From: Clostridia bacterium
Lineage (GTDB): Bacteria; Bacillota; Clostridia; Christensenellales; Borkfalkiaceae
Direction of reading: 5' to 3'
Length of the DNA stretch: 61,629 nucleotides
NCBI GenBank assembly: GCA_017445995.1
Contig: JAFSRT010000010.1
Coordinates: forward strand, 1 to 61,629
The notes below the pieces were generated by a model. It was not told the origin of the DNA. It did not search any database and saw only the letters and a program-made list of their open reading frames with translations. Shown here one piece after another: positions 18,368 through 27,672 of this stretch. Position 1 is the stretch's first letter. Every line of letters starts with the position of its first letter. The position numbers and the translations under genes are program-made.

Positions 18368-19387
18368 ATGACTATTATAGTAACCGGCGGCGCTGGATTT
18401 ATCGGTTCTAACTTTATTTTTTACATGATGAAAAAACATCCCGAATACAGGATAATTTGTCTTGACAAACTTACTTACGCGGGTAATTTATCCACCCTTA
18501 AATCGGTTATGGATAACGAAAATTTCCGCTTCGTTAAGGAAGATATATGCAACAGAGAAGCGGTGTATAAACTTTTCGAAGAAGAAAAACCCGATATGGT
18601 TGTCAATTTCGCGGCGGAAAGCCATGTCGACCGTTCTATCGAAAACCCCGAAGTGTTTTTACAGACGAATATTTTAGGCACGGCAACGCTTATGGACGCA
18701 TGCAGAAAATACGGCATTAAAAGATATCATCAGGTATCAACCGACGAAGTTTACGGCGATTTGCCACTCGATAGACCCGACCTTTTCTTTACCGAAACCA
18801 CGCCTATCCACACGTCGAGTCCGTACAGTTCGTCGAAGGCGGGCGCAGACCTTTTGGTTTTAGCATATTTCAGGACTTACGGGTTGCCCGTTACTATTTC
18901 GAGATGTTCCAATAACTACGGTCCGTATCACTTCCCGGAAAAACTTATTCCGCTTATGATAGCAAACGCATTGAACGATAAACCGTTGCCCGTTTACGGC
19001 AAGGGCGAAAACGTAAGGGACTGGCTTTACGTGGAAGACCATTGTAAGGCGATAGACCTTATTATCCATAACGGCAGAGTAGGCGAAGTCTATAATATCG
19101 GCGGGCACAACGAAATGAAGAACATAGATATCGTTAAACTTATCTGTAAAACACTCGGAAAACCCGAAAGTCTTATTACTTACGTAACGGACAGAAAAGG
19201 GCACGATATGAGATACGCAATCGACCCGACTAAAATACACAACGAACTCGGTTGGCTTCCCGAAACGAAGTTTGCCGACGGAATAAAAAAGACGATACAA
19301 TGGTATTTAGACAACAAAGAGTGGTGGCAAACTATAATCTCCGGCGAATACCAAAACTATTACGAAAAAATGTATAAAAACAGATAA
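18368..19387 (+). CDS. rmlB: dTDP-glucose 4,6-dehydratase
   Basis: A 339-residue short-chain dehydrogenase/reductase with the NAD-binding GGAGFIGSN near the start, the catalytic S-T-D element (VSTDEVYGDL) and YSSSK as the YxxxK pair. It converts dTDP-glucose to dTDP-4-keto-6-deoxyglucose. SHVDRSIENP and SRCSNNYGPYHFPEKLIP are classical RmlB blocks. AAGGAG precedes the ATG; spacing to rmlA is 20 nt. Confidence 0.97.
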   Translation: MTIIVTGGAGFIGSNFIFYMMKKHPEYRIICLDKLTYAGNLSTLKSVMDNENFRFVKEDICNREAVYKLFEEEKPDMVVNFAAESHVDRSIENPEVFLQTNILGTATLMDACRKYGIKRYHQVSTDEVYGDLPLDRPDLFFTETTPIHTSSPYSSSKAGADLLVLAYFRTYGLPVTISRCSNNYGPYHFPEKLIPLMIANALNDKPLPVYGKGENVRDWLYVEDHCKAIDLIIHNGRVGEVYNIGGHNEMKNIDIVKLICKTLGKPESLITYVTDRKGHDMRYAIDPTKIHNELGWLPETKFADGIKKTIQWYLDNKEWWQTIISGEYQNYYEKMYKNR

Positions 19388-19397
19388 GGAGAAGAAA

Positions 19398-20318
19398 ATG
19401 AAGATATTTGTTACGGGGGTTGGGGGACAGTTAGGACACGATGTCGTTAACGAAGCAGTTAAACGCGGATACGAAGTCGTCGGCAGCGATATTGCGCCGA
19501 CTTATAGCGGGATAGCGGATGGATCTGCGGTAGAAACCGCGCCTTACGTCGCGATGGATATAACTGACAAAGACGGCGTTATTAAAACGTTATCGGAAAT
19601 AAAACCCGACGTTGTCGTCCATTGTGCAGCGTGGACTGCGGTCGATTTAGCGGAAGACGAAGATAAAAAAGATAAAGTATATAAAATCAATGCGTTCGGG
19701 ACTGAAAATATTGCAAACGCTTGTAAAATAATAGACGCAAAAATGATTTATATAAGCACCGATTACGTTTTCGACGGTCAGGGCGAAACGCCGTGGAAAC
19801 CCGATCAGAAAAATTATAAACCGCTTAACGTTTACGGCGACAGTAAATTAAAAGGTGAAATTGCCGTTTCATCTATCCTTAACAAATATTTTATTGTACG
19901 TATCGCTTGGGTGTTCGGGCTTAACGGTAAGAACTTTATTAAAACAATGGTCAACGTCGGCAAAACTCACGATAAGGTGCGCGTAGTTTGCGATCAGGTC
20001 GGCACGCCGACTTATACGCTTGACTTATCAAGATTGCTTATCGATATGGCGGAAACGGATAAATACGGATACTATCATGCGACTAACGAAGGCGGGTTTA
20101 TCAGTTGGTTTGATTTTACCGAAGAGATATACCGTCAGGTCGGGTTAAAGACGAAAGTCGAACCGGTAACCACCGCGGAATACGGTTTATCGAAAGCAAA
20201 AAGGCCGTTTAACAGTAGATTAGATAAAATAAAACTTAAAGAGAACGGGTTTAAGCCTTTACCCGACTGGAAAGACGCGGTAAATAGATATTTAAAAGAA
20301 ATCGGGGAGATAGAATAA
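19398..20318 (+). CDS. rmlD: dTDP-4-dehydrorhamnose reductase
   Basis: A 306-residue RmlD: the Rossmann motif GVGGQLGHDV, the ISTDYVFDG block and YGDSKLKGE (YxxxK). It reduces dTDP-4-keto-L-rhamnose to dTDP-L-rhamnose, the last step of the pathway. Its final codons lie inside the first copy of a 23-bp direct repeat, and its TAA overlaps the ATG of the next gene (TAATG). RmlD thus precedes RmlC in gene order but follows it in the pathway. Confidence 0.96.
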   Translation: MKIFVTGVGGQLGHDVVNEAVKRGYEVVGSDIAPTYSGIADGSAVETAPYVAMDITDKDGVIKTLSEIKPDVVVHCAAWTAVDLAEDEDKKDKVYKINAFGTENIANACKIIDAKMIYISTDYVFDGQGETPWKPDQKNYKPLNVYGDSKLKGEIAVSSILNKYFIVRIAWVFGLNGKNFIKTMVNVGKTHDKVRVVCDQVGTPTYTLDLSRLLIDMAETDKYGYYHATNEGGFISWFDFTEEIYRQVGLKTKVEPVTTAEYGLSKAKRPFNSRLDKIKLKENGFKPLPDWKDAVNRYLKEIGEIE

Positions 20319-20321
20319 TGG
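20299..20321. repeat. 23-bp direct repeat, copy 1 (rmlD/GT2 junction)
   Basis: Identical to 21281-21303. This copy encodes the last residues of RmlD, its stop codon and the ATG of the GT2 gene, including the GGGGAGA ribosome binding site. Confidence 0.95.
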
Positions 20322-21295
20322 ATAAATTGCTTTCAGTAATTATGCCTATTTATAATGGCGAAAAATATTTATCCGAAGCCATAGAAAGTATACTTAATCA
20401 GTCGTATTCTAATATTGAACTGATTCTTGTAAACGACGGTTCAACTGATAATACATTGACAATTTGTCAACAATATGCAAAACAGGATAAAAGGATTTTT
20501 GTTTTGAATCAAAAAAATATGGGTGGTCAAATTGCTAAAAATAACGGAATAGATATTGCAAAAGGCGACTATATTTGTTTTATTGATAGTGATGATTATA
20601 TTTCACCATCAATGTTTAGAAGTATGATAGATGCATTGGAATATTATAATGCCGATTTTTCATTTTGTCAATTTACAAGAAAGACGGAGTTAATTACAAA
20701 AGAATATAAAAATATTGTTGATTATTTTTTTATTAAAGATAAAGAACAAATTTTTAAAATTATTATTGGCAAGGGCGAAAAATTGTCAGCTGGAGGATAT
20801 GTATGGAATAAAATTTATAAAAAATCTATTTTAAAAGATTATAGATTTGATTCAGATATCAATATCGGCGAAGATGGATTATTTAATTTAAAACTTGCAA
20901 AAAGGTTAAATAGCATTTGCGGGTCTGATGCTAATTACTATTATTATAGGCTGAATCCGGTAGGCTTAACGGCAGGCAATTTCAGAAAATTTGAAAGAAT
21001 AAAAAGAGAATATTTAAAATACTGTGAATATTATGACAAAGAAACAGATGAAAATATTAAACATTATATATCATTCATGATTGCTTGCAGTTCTTTAAGG
21101 GGTGCAGAAGCGTGTGTTAGAGAAAATTTGTTTAATCAAAACCTTAGAGATATAAGATATATTTTGAAAAAATATGTTAACAAGGAGATCTTGAAAGGAA
21201 AACCTGTTTATAAAAAATATAAACTTTTTATGCTAATGCCTTGCGTTTTTTCCTTTATAATCAAACGTAAATATAAAAACAAATCGGGGAGATAG
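20318..21295 (+). CDS. Family 2 glycosyltransferase, inserted between rmlD and rmlC
   Basis: A 325-residue GT-A fold transferase: VIMPIYNGEKYLSEAIESIL at the N-terminus, LVNDGSTDNT (nucleotide contact) and the metal-binding FIDSDDY. No clear membrane helices. It should add one sugar to the lipid-linked repeat unit in the cytoplasm. By eye its A+T content is clearly higher than that of the flanking rml genes, and the exact 23-bp repeat covers both its start junction and its end junction. Both signs suggest later insertion. Acceptor and donor are unknown. Confidence 0.93.
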   Translation: MDKLLSVIMPIYNGEKYLSEAIESILNQSYSNIELILVNDGSTDNTLTICQQYAKQDKRIFVLNQKNMGGQIAKNNGIDIAKGDYICFIDSDDYISPSMFRSMIDALEYYNADFSFCQFTRKTELITKEYKNIVDYFFIKDKEQIFKIIIGKGEKLSAGGYVWNKIYKKSILKDYRFDSDINIGEDGLFNLKLAKRLNSICGSDANYYYYRLNPVGLTAGNFRKFERIKREYLKYCEYYDKETDENIKHYISFMIACSSLRGAEACVRENLFNQNLRDIRYILKKYVNKEILKGKPVYKKYKLFMLMPCVFSFIIKRKYKNKSGR

Positions 21296-21303
21296 AATAA
21301 TGG
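21281..21303. repeat. 23-bp direct repeat, copy 2 (GT2/rmlC junction)
   Basis: Exact copy of 20299-20321. Here it encodes the last residues of the GT2 in a different frame and supplies the ribosome binding site and ATG of rmlC. Confidence 0.95.
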
Positions 21304-21902
21304 CGCAGATAAAAGTTACGGGATGCGAAATAGACGGACTGTACGTTATTGAACCTGCCGTTCACGGGGACGACAGGGGCTATTTTATGGAAACCTATAA
21401 CCAAAACGATATGAAGGAGTTCGGGCTTGATATGGTGTTCGTTCAGGACAACCAGAGTAAGTCCAAAAAAGGCGTTCTGCGTGGATTGCATTTTCAAAAA
21501 CAGTTCCCGCAAGGTAAACTCGTCAGGGTAATTAAAGGTGAAGTTTTCGACGTTGCGGTGGATTGTAGAAAAGATAGTAACACTTTCGGTAAATGGTTCG
21601 GTGTACGCCTTTCTGCCGAGAATAATAAACAGTTTTATATCAGCGAAGGGTTTGCGCACGGCTTTTTGGTGTTATCGGACGAAGCGGTTTTTTGCTATAA
21701 AGTAACCGATTTTTATCGCCCGGGGGACGAAGGCGCTATCGCCTGGAACGATCCGAACGTGGGAATAAAGTGGCCCGATTTAATCGGTGAATATAAAGGT
21801 AGCGCAAGCGCAGAAGGGTATCGTCTTATTGACGGCACGCCGATACTTTTATCGGAAAAAGACAGCAAAACGATGACGATAAAAGAGGTCTTTAATAAGT
21901 AA
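21300..21902 (+). CDS. rmlC: dTDP-4-dehydrorhamnose 3,5-epimerase
   Basis: A 200-residue cupin-fold epimerase with EPAVHGDDRGYFMETYN, QDNQSKSKKGVLRGLHFQ (catalytic His region), FDVAVDCRKDS and the FAHGFLVLSDEAVFCYKVTDFY block. It converts dTDP-4-keto-6-deoxyglucose to dTDP-4-keto-L-rhamnose, between RmlB and RmlD. Its ATG and ribosome binding site sit in the second copy of the 23-bp repeat, as they would have been directly after rmlD before the GT2 insertion. Confidence 0.97.
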   Translation: MAQIKVTGCEIDGLYVIEPAVHGDDRGYFMETYNQNDMKEFGLDMVFVQDNQSKSKKGVLRGLHFQKQFPQGKLVRVIKGEVFDVAVDCRKDSNTFGKWFGVRLSAENNKQFYISEGFAHGFLVLSDEAVFCYKVTDFYRPGDEGAIAWNDPNVGIKWPDLIGEYKGSASAEGYRLIDGTPILLSEKDSKTMTIKEVFNK

Positions 21903-21924
21903 TAGCAAATCAGGTAGGACAAAA

Positions 21925-23040
21925 ATGAAAATAGCAATGGTCGGGCAAAAAGTAGTACCGTCGAGAGACGGCGGAATAGAAGTCGTTGTAGAAGCGCTTT
22001 CTTCGGAAATGCTAAAAAAAGGGCATAGCCTGACTTTATTCAACAGAAAAAGAAAACATAATAAAGATAATCCTAAAATAAGCGAGTATAACGGCGCGAA
22101 GATTATCGAGACCTTTACTTTAAATAGGCGCGCTATCGACGCTTATCTTTATTCCTTTTGCGCAACCGTTAAGGTAAGGCAAATGGCGAAAAGGGGTAAG
22201 TTCGACGTCGTTCATTTTCACTCGGAAGGTGCTTGTGCCTTTTTAAATCTTTTTCCTAAACGAAAAAAACGCAACTATAAAATAGTCGTTACCGTACACG
22301 GTATAGACTGGATGCGCGGGAAATGGAAAGGTATAGGCGCGAAGGTAATAAAAAACGCCGAAAAGAAGATTGTCAAGTACGCAGACGAGATAATAGTATT
22401 ATCTGAAAGCGTTAAAACGTATTTTAAGAAGAATTATAATCGTGAAACTATATTTATTCCGAACGGCGTATACCCGCCGACGTTAAAAGCCCCAGAATAC
22501 ATAAAAGAGACTTTTAACCTTGCAAAAGACGAATACGTTTTAACCGTTGCCAGAATAGTTCCCGAAAAGCGCATAAAAGAACTGATAGAAGCGTGGAAGA
22601 CGGTCAGAGAAAAAACGGGAACGGAAAAGAAACTCGTTATAGTTGGCGGAGAATCGCACAGTAAAGATTATTATAACGAAGTCGTTGCGTTATGCAAAAA
22701 CGACGAATCGATAATACTGACGGGCTTTATGCGTGGACAACCGCTTGAAGAACTTTTTTCAAACGCATACCTATACGTTCAGGCATCAGACCTTGAAGGT
22801 ATGTCTATGGCGCTTTTAGAAGCAAGGGCATACGGAAACACCTGTCTTGTTTCGTCAATTCCCGAGAACGCCGACGTCGTAGGGGAAAATGATTACGTAT
22901 TTAAGGTAAACGATAAAGAAGATTTAGAGAAGAAATTATCGGAAATAATTTTAAAAAAACTTACCACGCATACTAAACTCTATCTGGCAAATACTTGGGA
23001 AAGTATTGCAGATATGACGCTTGACGTCTATAAAAGGTAG
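21925..23040 (+). CDS. Family 4 glycosyltransferase
   Basis: A 371-residue GT-B fold transferase. The N-terminal domain starts KIAMVGQKVVPSRDGGIEVVVEAL, a glycine-rich acceptor-side loop; the C-terminal domain has TVARIVPEKRIKELIEAW and SDLEGMSMALLEARAYG, the EX7E-type motif of retaining GT4 enzymes. The start resembles rhamnosyltransferases and related enzymes in capsule clusters, which would fit with the rml genes, but the sugar is an inference. It is closely followed by another GT4 gene (3 nt). Confidence 0.93.
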   Translation: MKIAMVGQKVVPSRDGGIEVVVEALSSEMLKKGHSLTLFNRKRKHNKDNPKISEYNGAKIIETFTLNRRAIDAYLYSFCATVKVRQMAKRGKFDVVHFHSEGACAFLNLFPKRKKRNYKIVVTVHGIDWMRGKWKGIGAKVIKNAEKKIVKYADEIIVLSESVKTYFKKNYNRETIFIPNGVYPPTLKAPEYIKETFNLAKDEYVLTVARIVPEKRIKELIEAWKTVREKTGTEKKLVIVGGESHSKDYYNEVVALCKNDESIILTGFMRGQPLEELFSNAYLYVQASDLEGMSMALLEARAYGNTCLVSSIPENADVVGENDYVFKVNDKEDLEKKLSEIILKKLTTHTKLYLANTWESIADMTLDVYKR

Positions 23041-23043
23041 TTT

Positions 23044-24258
23044 ATGAAGATTTTACTTGTCAATAAGTTTCATTATCTTCGCGGTGGTGCGGAACGTTAT
23101 TATTTCAGTCTTGCTAACGCCTTTATAAAAGCGGGCGATAGCGTAGCCTTCTTTTCGATGCGCGACGAAAGAAACGTCGAAACAGAATATTCAAAATATT
23201 TCGTTAAAAACTCTTCGATAGACGGCGGTTTAAAAGAGAAACTTAATATGGTTTGCGGTATGAAATACAGGCGCGAATCGTATAAAAAAATTTTCAGTTT
23301 GCTTAAAGATTTTAAGCCCGATTTGGTTATTTTTAACAATATTCATAAGCAACTGACTTGTTCTGTTATCGACGCTATTAAAGATTACGATAAAGACCTG
23401 CCTATTATATGGATTATGCACGACTTAATTACAGTCTGCCCCGTTTATACAATGCTTAACGGCAAGGGCGAAACGTGTGATAAGTGCCTTCATAACGGGC
23501 TTAAAGAGTGCGTAAAAAATAAATGCGTTAAAGGGAAAAAATCGTTAAGTTATCTATCTTATCGCGAAGCAACGTTTATAAAGAAAAAAGGCTTTTACGA
23601 TAAAGTAGATTTATTTGTCTGCCCGTCGCAGTTTTACGCAAAAATATTAAACGGTGCGAAGTTTACCACTTCCCCCGTTGAGTTTTTAAGAAATCCGTTA
23701 GAAGACGGCGTTATGTCTTTTTCCGATAAGAACGACGGATATTATTTATACTTTGGCAGGCTTTCAAAAGAAAAGGGCGTAGACGTGCTGATAGACGCGG
23801 TTAAGGACGTGAACGTGCAACTTAAAATCGTCGGCGACGGACCTGAAAGAGACACGTTAGTTCACCGTTCTGAAAATAACGGTAATATAGAGTTTTTAGG
23901 TTATAAATCGGGTAAAGAATTAGACGACGTAATAAACCGCGCAAAAGCGATTATAATTCCGTCGGTCTGGTACGAAAATTGCCCGTATTCGGCGCTTGAA
24001 GGCATGGCAAAAGGAAAGCCTATAATAGTTTCAAACGTCGGCGGACTTCCCGAGTTAGTTAAAGACGGTGTAAACGGATTTATTTGTCGCGATAAAGAAG
24101 GATTAAAAAAGGCGATAGAAAAGTTTGAAAATTTATCGGAACAAGAATATAAAAAGATATGTAAAAACGCTTTTTCTTTTGTAAAAGCAAATTGCGATAT
24201 AGAAAAATATATTTTATCGATTAAAGAAAAGTACAAAGAAATTATCAATAGGAAATAG
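23044..24258 (+). CDS. Family 4 glycosyltransferase
   Basis: A 404-residue GT4 protein: N-terminal MKILLVNKFHYLRGGAERYYFSLANAF, a cysteine-rich patch at about residues 150-170 (CDKCLHNGLKECVKNKC), then GRLSKEKGVDVLIDAV and PSVWYENCPYSALEGMAKGKPII (EX7E region). The cysteine patch could bind a metal and is seen in a subset of GT4 enzymes. It acts in the cytoplasm on the growing repeat unit. AAAGG lies before the ATG. gpsA begins 2 nt after its stop. Confidence 0.93.
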   Translation: MKILLVNKFHYLRGGAERYYFSLANAFIKAGDSVAFFSMRDERNVETEYSKYFVKNSSIDGGLKEKLNMVCGMKYRRESYKKIFSLLKDFKPDLVIFNNIHKQLTCSVIDAIKDYDKDLPIIWIMHDLITVCPVYTMLNGKGETCDKCLHNGLKECVKNKCVKGKKSLSYLSYREATFIKKKGFYDKVDLFVCPSQFYAKILNGAKFTTSPVEFLRNPLEDGVMSFSDKNDGYYLYFGRLSKEKGVDVLIDAVKDVNVQLKIVGDGPERDTLVHRSENNGNIEFLGYKSGKELDDVINRAKAIIIPSVWYENCPYSALEGMAKGKPIIVSNVGGLPELVKDGVNGFICRDKEGLKKAIEKFENLSEQEYKKICKNAFSFVKANCDIEKYILSIKEKYKEIINRK

Positions 24259-24259
24259 T

Positions 24260-25288
24260 ATGGAAATAGGTGTTTTAGGTGCAGGAACGTGGGGTATCGC
24301 TCTTTCGAGAATGCTTTTTAATATGGGGCATAACGTTACCGTTTGGTCGAAGATAGAAAAGGAAGTTGATGACCTTGATAAAAAAAGGGTTCACCCTAAC
24401 TTGCCTGAAACGGTTATTCCGAAAGGAATAAAGTTTACAAAAAACATAAAGGACGCAACTGAAAATAAAGATATAATTTTATGCGCCGTCCCGTCGGTGT
24501 TTTTAAGAAATACGATGGAAGAGGCGAAAGCGTATATTCCGAACGGACAGGTAATAGTCGACGTTGCGAAGGGTATTGAAAAAGATACTCTTTTAACGTT
24601 GTCGGAAGTTATAGCGTCGGTATTTAAAAGCGTCGGGAAGAAAGTCAACGTCGTTGCGCTTTCAGGACCTACTCACGCCGAAGAAGTGGCGTTAGATATG
24701 CCGACGACTATAGTTGCGGCGTGCAAAAAAATAAAGATAGCAAAGTTTGTTCAGGACGCTTTTATGAACGATAATTTCCGTGTTTACGTTAATAAAGACG
24801 TTTTAGGGGTAGAACTGTGCGGTGCGTTAAAGAACGTAATCGCGCTTGGCGCGGGTATTTCGCACGGGCTTGGGTTCGGCGATAACGCAAAAGCGGCGAT
24901 AATAACGCGCGGTATGTACGAAATATCTAAAATAGGTACGGCAATGGGCTGTAAAACGAAAACCTTTTCGGGGCTTACGGGGATAGGCGACCTTATCGTT
25001 ACCGCGACGAGTATGCATTCGAGAAATAACCGTGCGGGGATTTTAATGGGTCAAGGGAAAACCGCCGAAGAGGCGCAAAAAGAAGTCGGTATGGTGGTGG
25101 AAGGAATAAACGCCCTGCCTGCGGCAATTACACTTGCCGACCGATTTAAAATCGATACGCCGATAATAAGGGGTGTAAACGACGTTGTAAACGGAAAGGC
25201 AAAAGCAAAAGACGTTGCCCTTTCTTTAATGCAGAGAAAAAAGAAATCGGAACACGATTTTAAGTATAAAATAGACAAAAAGATATAG
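24260..25288 (+). CDS. gpsA: Glycerol-3-phosphate dehydrogenase [NAD(P)+]
   Basis: A 342-residue enzyme with GAGTWGIALSRML (NAD(P)-binding GxGxxG), CAVPSVFLR, the KG catalytic Lys region VAKGIEK, ALSGPTHAEEVA and ALKNVIALGAGISHGLGFGDNAKAAIITRG, all typical of GpsA. It makes sn-glycerol-3-phosphate from dihydroxyacetone phosphate for phospholipids and for glycerol-phosphate-containing polymers. Its location inside a polysaccharide operon, coupled to a GT4 gene, suggests a link to glycerol-phosphate decoration or supply. Whether it is the only gpsA of the genome is unknown. Confidence 0.96.
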   Translation: MEIGVLGAGTWGIALSRMLFNMGHNVTVWSKIEKEVDDLDKKRVHPNLPETVIPKGIKFTKNIKDATENKDIILCAVPSVFLRNTMEEAKAYIPNGQVIVDVAKGIEKDTLLTLSEVIASVFKSVGKKVNVVALSGPTHAEEVALDMPTTIVAACKKIKIAKFVQDAFMNDNFRVYVNKDVLGVELCGALKNVIALGAGISHGLGFGDNAKAAIITRGMYEISKIGTAMGCKTKTFSGLTGIGDLIVTATSMHSRNNRAGILMGQGKTAEEAQKEVGMVVEGINALPAAITLADRFKIDTPIIRGVNDVVNGKAKAKDVALSLMQRKKKSEHDFKYKIDKKI

Positions 25289-25299
25289 ACGTACTATTT

Positions 25300-26358
25300 A
25301 TGATAATGGACAAAAAGTTAAATATAGAAAAAATCAAAGTATCGGTCATAATACCTATTTATAAAGTTGAAAAGTATATCGATACCTGTATTAAAAGCGT
25401 TATCGGTCAGACTTATCAAAATATAGAAATTATATTAGTTGACGACGGTTCGCCCGACAACTGTCCGAAAATATGCGACGAATACGCAAAAAAAGACGGC
25501 AGAATAAAAGTTATACATAAAGAAAATCAAGGGCTTGGGGAAGCCAGAAACACGGGGATTTACAGCGCCACGGGCGACTATCTTTTCTTTATCGACGGCG
25601 ACGATTACGTTAAAAGCGATATGATAGAAAGTTGCGTTCTTTTTGCGGAAAAATACGGCGCGGACGTAGTGCATTTCGGGTTTTTATACGTAAGCGATAA
25701 TCAAAAAACGCTAAAAACCTGTTATCCTACAAGCAAAAAAGAGTTTTATTGCGGGGCGGAAATAGAAAGCGTCGTTATTCCTTCTTTAATCGGTAACGTC
25801 GGGGCAAAAAACGAAATAACCGATATGTGTTTCAGTTTTTGCTCTATGATGATAAAAAGAACGATACCAACGGATGCAAACTTTAAGTGTGCTTCCGAAA
25901 GAGAAATTATCTCAGAAGATTTTTATTCTATTTTAGATTTTTATAAAAACGTGCAAAGTTGTGCGATAGTAAGCAAACCTTTTTATTTTTATAGGCAAAA
26001 TCCTTCTTCGCTTTCGCATTTATATAGGGAAGACCGATTAGAAAAAAACAACGAATTTTTTGTTAAGTGTTCCGCTTTTTTAGAAGAAAAAGGATATGGT
26101 GAAAAAATTATAGACGGCATTTCAAGGGCATATTTAGGAAACTTATTAGGATATATGAAACAATTGGTATTCTGTCAGGATAAAGCATTTTGTAAAGAAA
26201 AACTTACAATAATATCTTCCGACGAAATTTTTAAAAAGGCGTATGATAAACATAACAAAAAGAGTTTTTCTTTTTTAGCAAGAACTTTTTTAAAGTGGCT
26301 TTATAAAGGAAAAATTGTCCTTTGCTATATTACTTTAAAGTTAAAGGGAAATAAATAA
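25300..26358 (+). CDS. Family 2 glycosyltransferase
   Basis: A 352-residue GT2 protein with VSVIIPIYKVEKYIDTCIKSVIGQTYQNIEIILVDDGSPDNCPKICDEYAKKD and FIDGDDY (metal site). The C-terminal ~130 residues are less conserved and may bind the acceptor or membrane. The start could be ATG 25300 or ATG 25306; neither has a clear Shine-Dalgarno, and coupling to gpsA is likely. Sugar specificity is unknown. It resembles the GT2 at 27669 in the N-terminal domain. Confidence 0.92.
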   Translation: MIMDKKLNIEKIKVSVIIPIYKVEKYIDTCIKSVIGQTYQNIEIILVDDGSPDNCPKICDEYAKKDGRIKVIHKENQGLGEARNTGIYSATGDYLFFIDGDDYVKSDMIESCVLFAEKYGADVVHFGFLYVSDNQKTLKTCYPTSKKEFYCGAEIESVVIPSLIGNVGAKNEITDMCFSFCSMMIKRTIPTDANFKCASEREIISEDFYSILDFYKNVQSCAIVSKPFYFYRQNPSSLSHLYREDRLEKNNEFFVKCSAFLEEKGYGEKIIDGISRAYLGNLLGYMKQLVFCQDKAFCKEKLTIISSDEIFKKAYDKHNKKSFSFLARTFLKWLYKGKIVLCYITLKLKGNK

Positions 26359-26364
26359 CGTAAA

Positions 26365-27672
26365 ATGGAAAAGAGAAGTTTACCTAACTTTTTAATTGAA
26401 TATCTTATTTATTACCTTTTAATTCAGGGGTTTTTGATAAGCGTATTGCACTTTCCTTCTATGATGCAGTACCTTATGGATATAGTCGTAATATTTCTGT
26501 TATTCTATTCGATACTTTTTTTACCGCGACTTAAAGCGCTATTTAAAATAAAACCGATAAATACTGTTTTTCGGTACGTGGCGTTTTTTATAGTTTTAAT
26601 GCTTTTATCGGCGCTTTTACATTTCGTACCCGTTTTTCAGGTGCTGTGGGCGGTTAGAAACAACGTTTTTTATCTGTTATTCTTCGTGTTTTCGATAATG
26701 TATTTACGCTTTTCCGACGCGAAGAGAATAATGAATAATCTAATGAGATTTCAGGTAATCAACGTTATTTGTGCATTATTTGAGTTTTTTGTTTTACATT
26801 TATCAGGCGATTTTTGTGGCGGCATGTTCGGAATTATTCAGGGTTGCAATGGACCCTTGAATATTTATTTAATGATAATTTCCGCATTTATGATTTCCTG
26901 TTATTTAAATAAGAAAACATCAATAATAAATACGCTTATTATTCTTGCGTCTTCTCTTTTGGTCGCCACCATTGCGGAACTTAAAGTTTTCTATTTTGAA
27001 ATAGCGCTGATTTTTATTTTACAGTTATTTTTATCGGGGGAAACTATTAAAGGATTTTTGATTTTTGTTTTTTTGATATTAGGGACGGTGATTACACTTA
27101 ATATATACAGAATGATAAATCCGATTGCCTATAAAGTTTTTTCTGGTTTTGACAGTTTATTTGCTTACGGCTCGGAATCTGAATTCGGTTACGGAACTAT
27201 CGTGCCGAGAATAGGTTTCGCTTCCTTTATAAATAGGTCGTTTTTTAAAGGTAATTTATGGCTTAACCTTTTCGGTTTCGGGTTCGGATTTTGTGAAGAC
27301 AGCAGAACTTTTGAATTGTTTAACAGCGAGTTCGCAACGAAATACGCATCTATGCAATACCGCGGAATATCGTCTTCGATGACGTTTTTGGAAACGGGCT
27401 ACGTGGGACTTATATCTCTGATTGCGCTTTTTATCGTTATTTTTATCGTGGTGTACAAACTTAAAGGTGTTTTCCCTAACCATAAGCACGTGGTATCGTT
27501 TACTCTGACTTTATCCGTAATTCTTTTACTTAACATTTTTTATAACAGCGATATCAGAGAATACGTTGCGTATCTTTCCTACTTTGCGCTCTCGGTGTTC
27601 TTTGTAATGGTAAAAGAGTTGTATATTAAGAAGGAATTATTAAAAAGAGAACGTTTAAGAGAAAATTTATGA
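26365..27672 (+). CDS. Wzy-like polysaccharide polymerase
   Basis: A 435-residue integral membrane protein with roughly ten hydrophobic segments and one large loop (about residues 245-335) before the last membrane helices, the pattern of Wzy-type O-antigen/capsule polymerases. Sequence identity in this family is low, so the call rests on topology and context among Wzx and glycosyltransferase genes. It would join lipid-linked repeat units on the outer face of the membrane. The stop overlaps the start of the next GT2 by 4 nt (ATGA). Confidence 0.75.
   Translation: MEKRSLPNFLIEYLIYYLLIQGFLISVLHFPSMMQYLMDIVVIFLLFYSILFLPRLKALFKIKPINTVFRYVAFFIVLMLLSALLHFVPVFQVLWAVRNNVFYLLFFVFSIMYLRFSDAKRIMNNLMRFQVINVICALFEFFVLHLSGDFCGGMFGIIQGCNGPLNIYLMIISAFMISCYLNKKTSIINTLIILASSLLVATIAELKVFYFEIALIFILQLFLSGETIKGFLIFVFLILGTVITLNIYRMINPIAYKVFSGFDSLFAYGSESEFGYGTIVPRIGFASFINRSFFKGNLWLNLFGFGFGFCEDSRTFELFNSEFATKYASMQYRGISSSMTFLETGYVGLISLIALFIVIFIVVYKLKGVFPNHKHVVSFTLTLSVILLLNIFYNSDIREYVAYLSYFALSVFFVMVKELYIKKELLKRERLRENL

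Noticed and set aside
20299..21303. Insertion sequence at the rmlD-rmlC junction
   Set aside because: There is no transposase or terminal inverted repeat; the enclosed gene is a glycosyltransferase.
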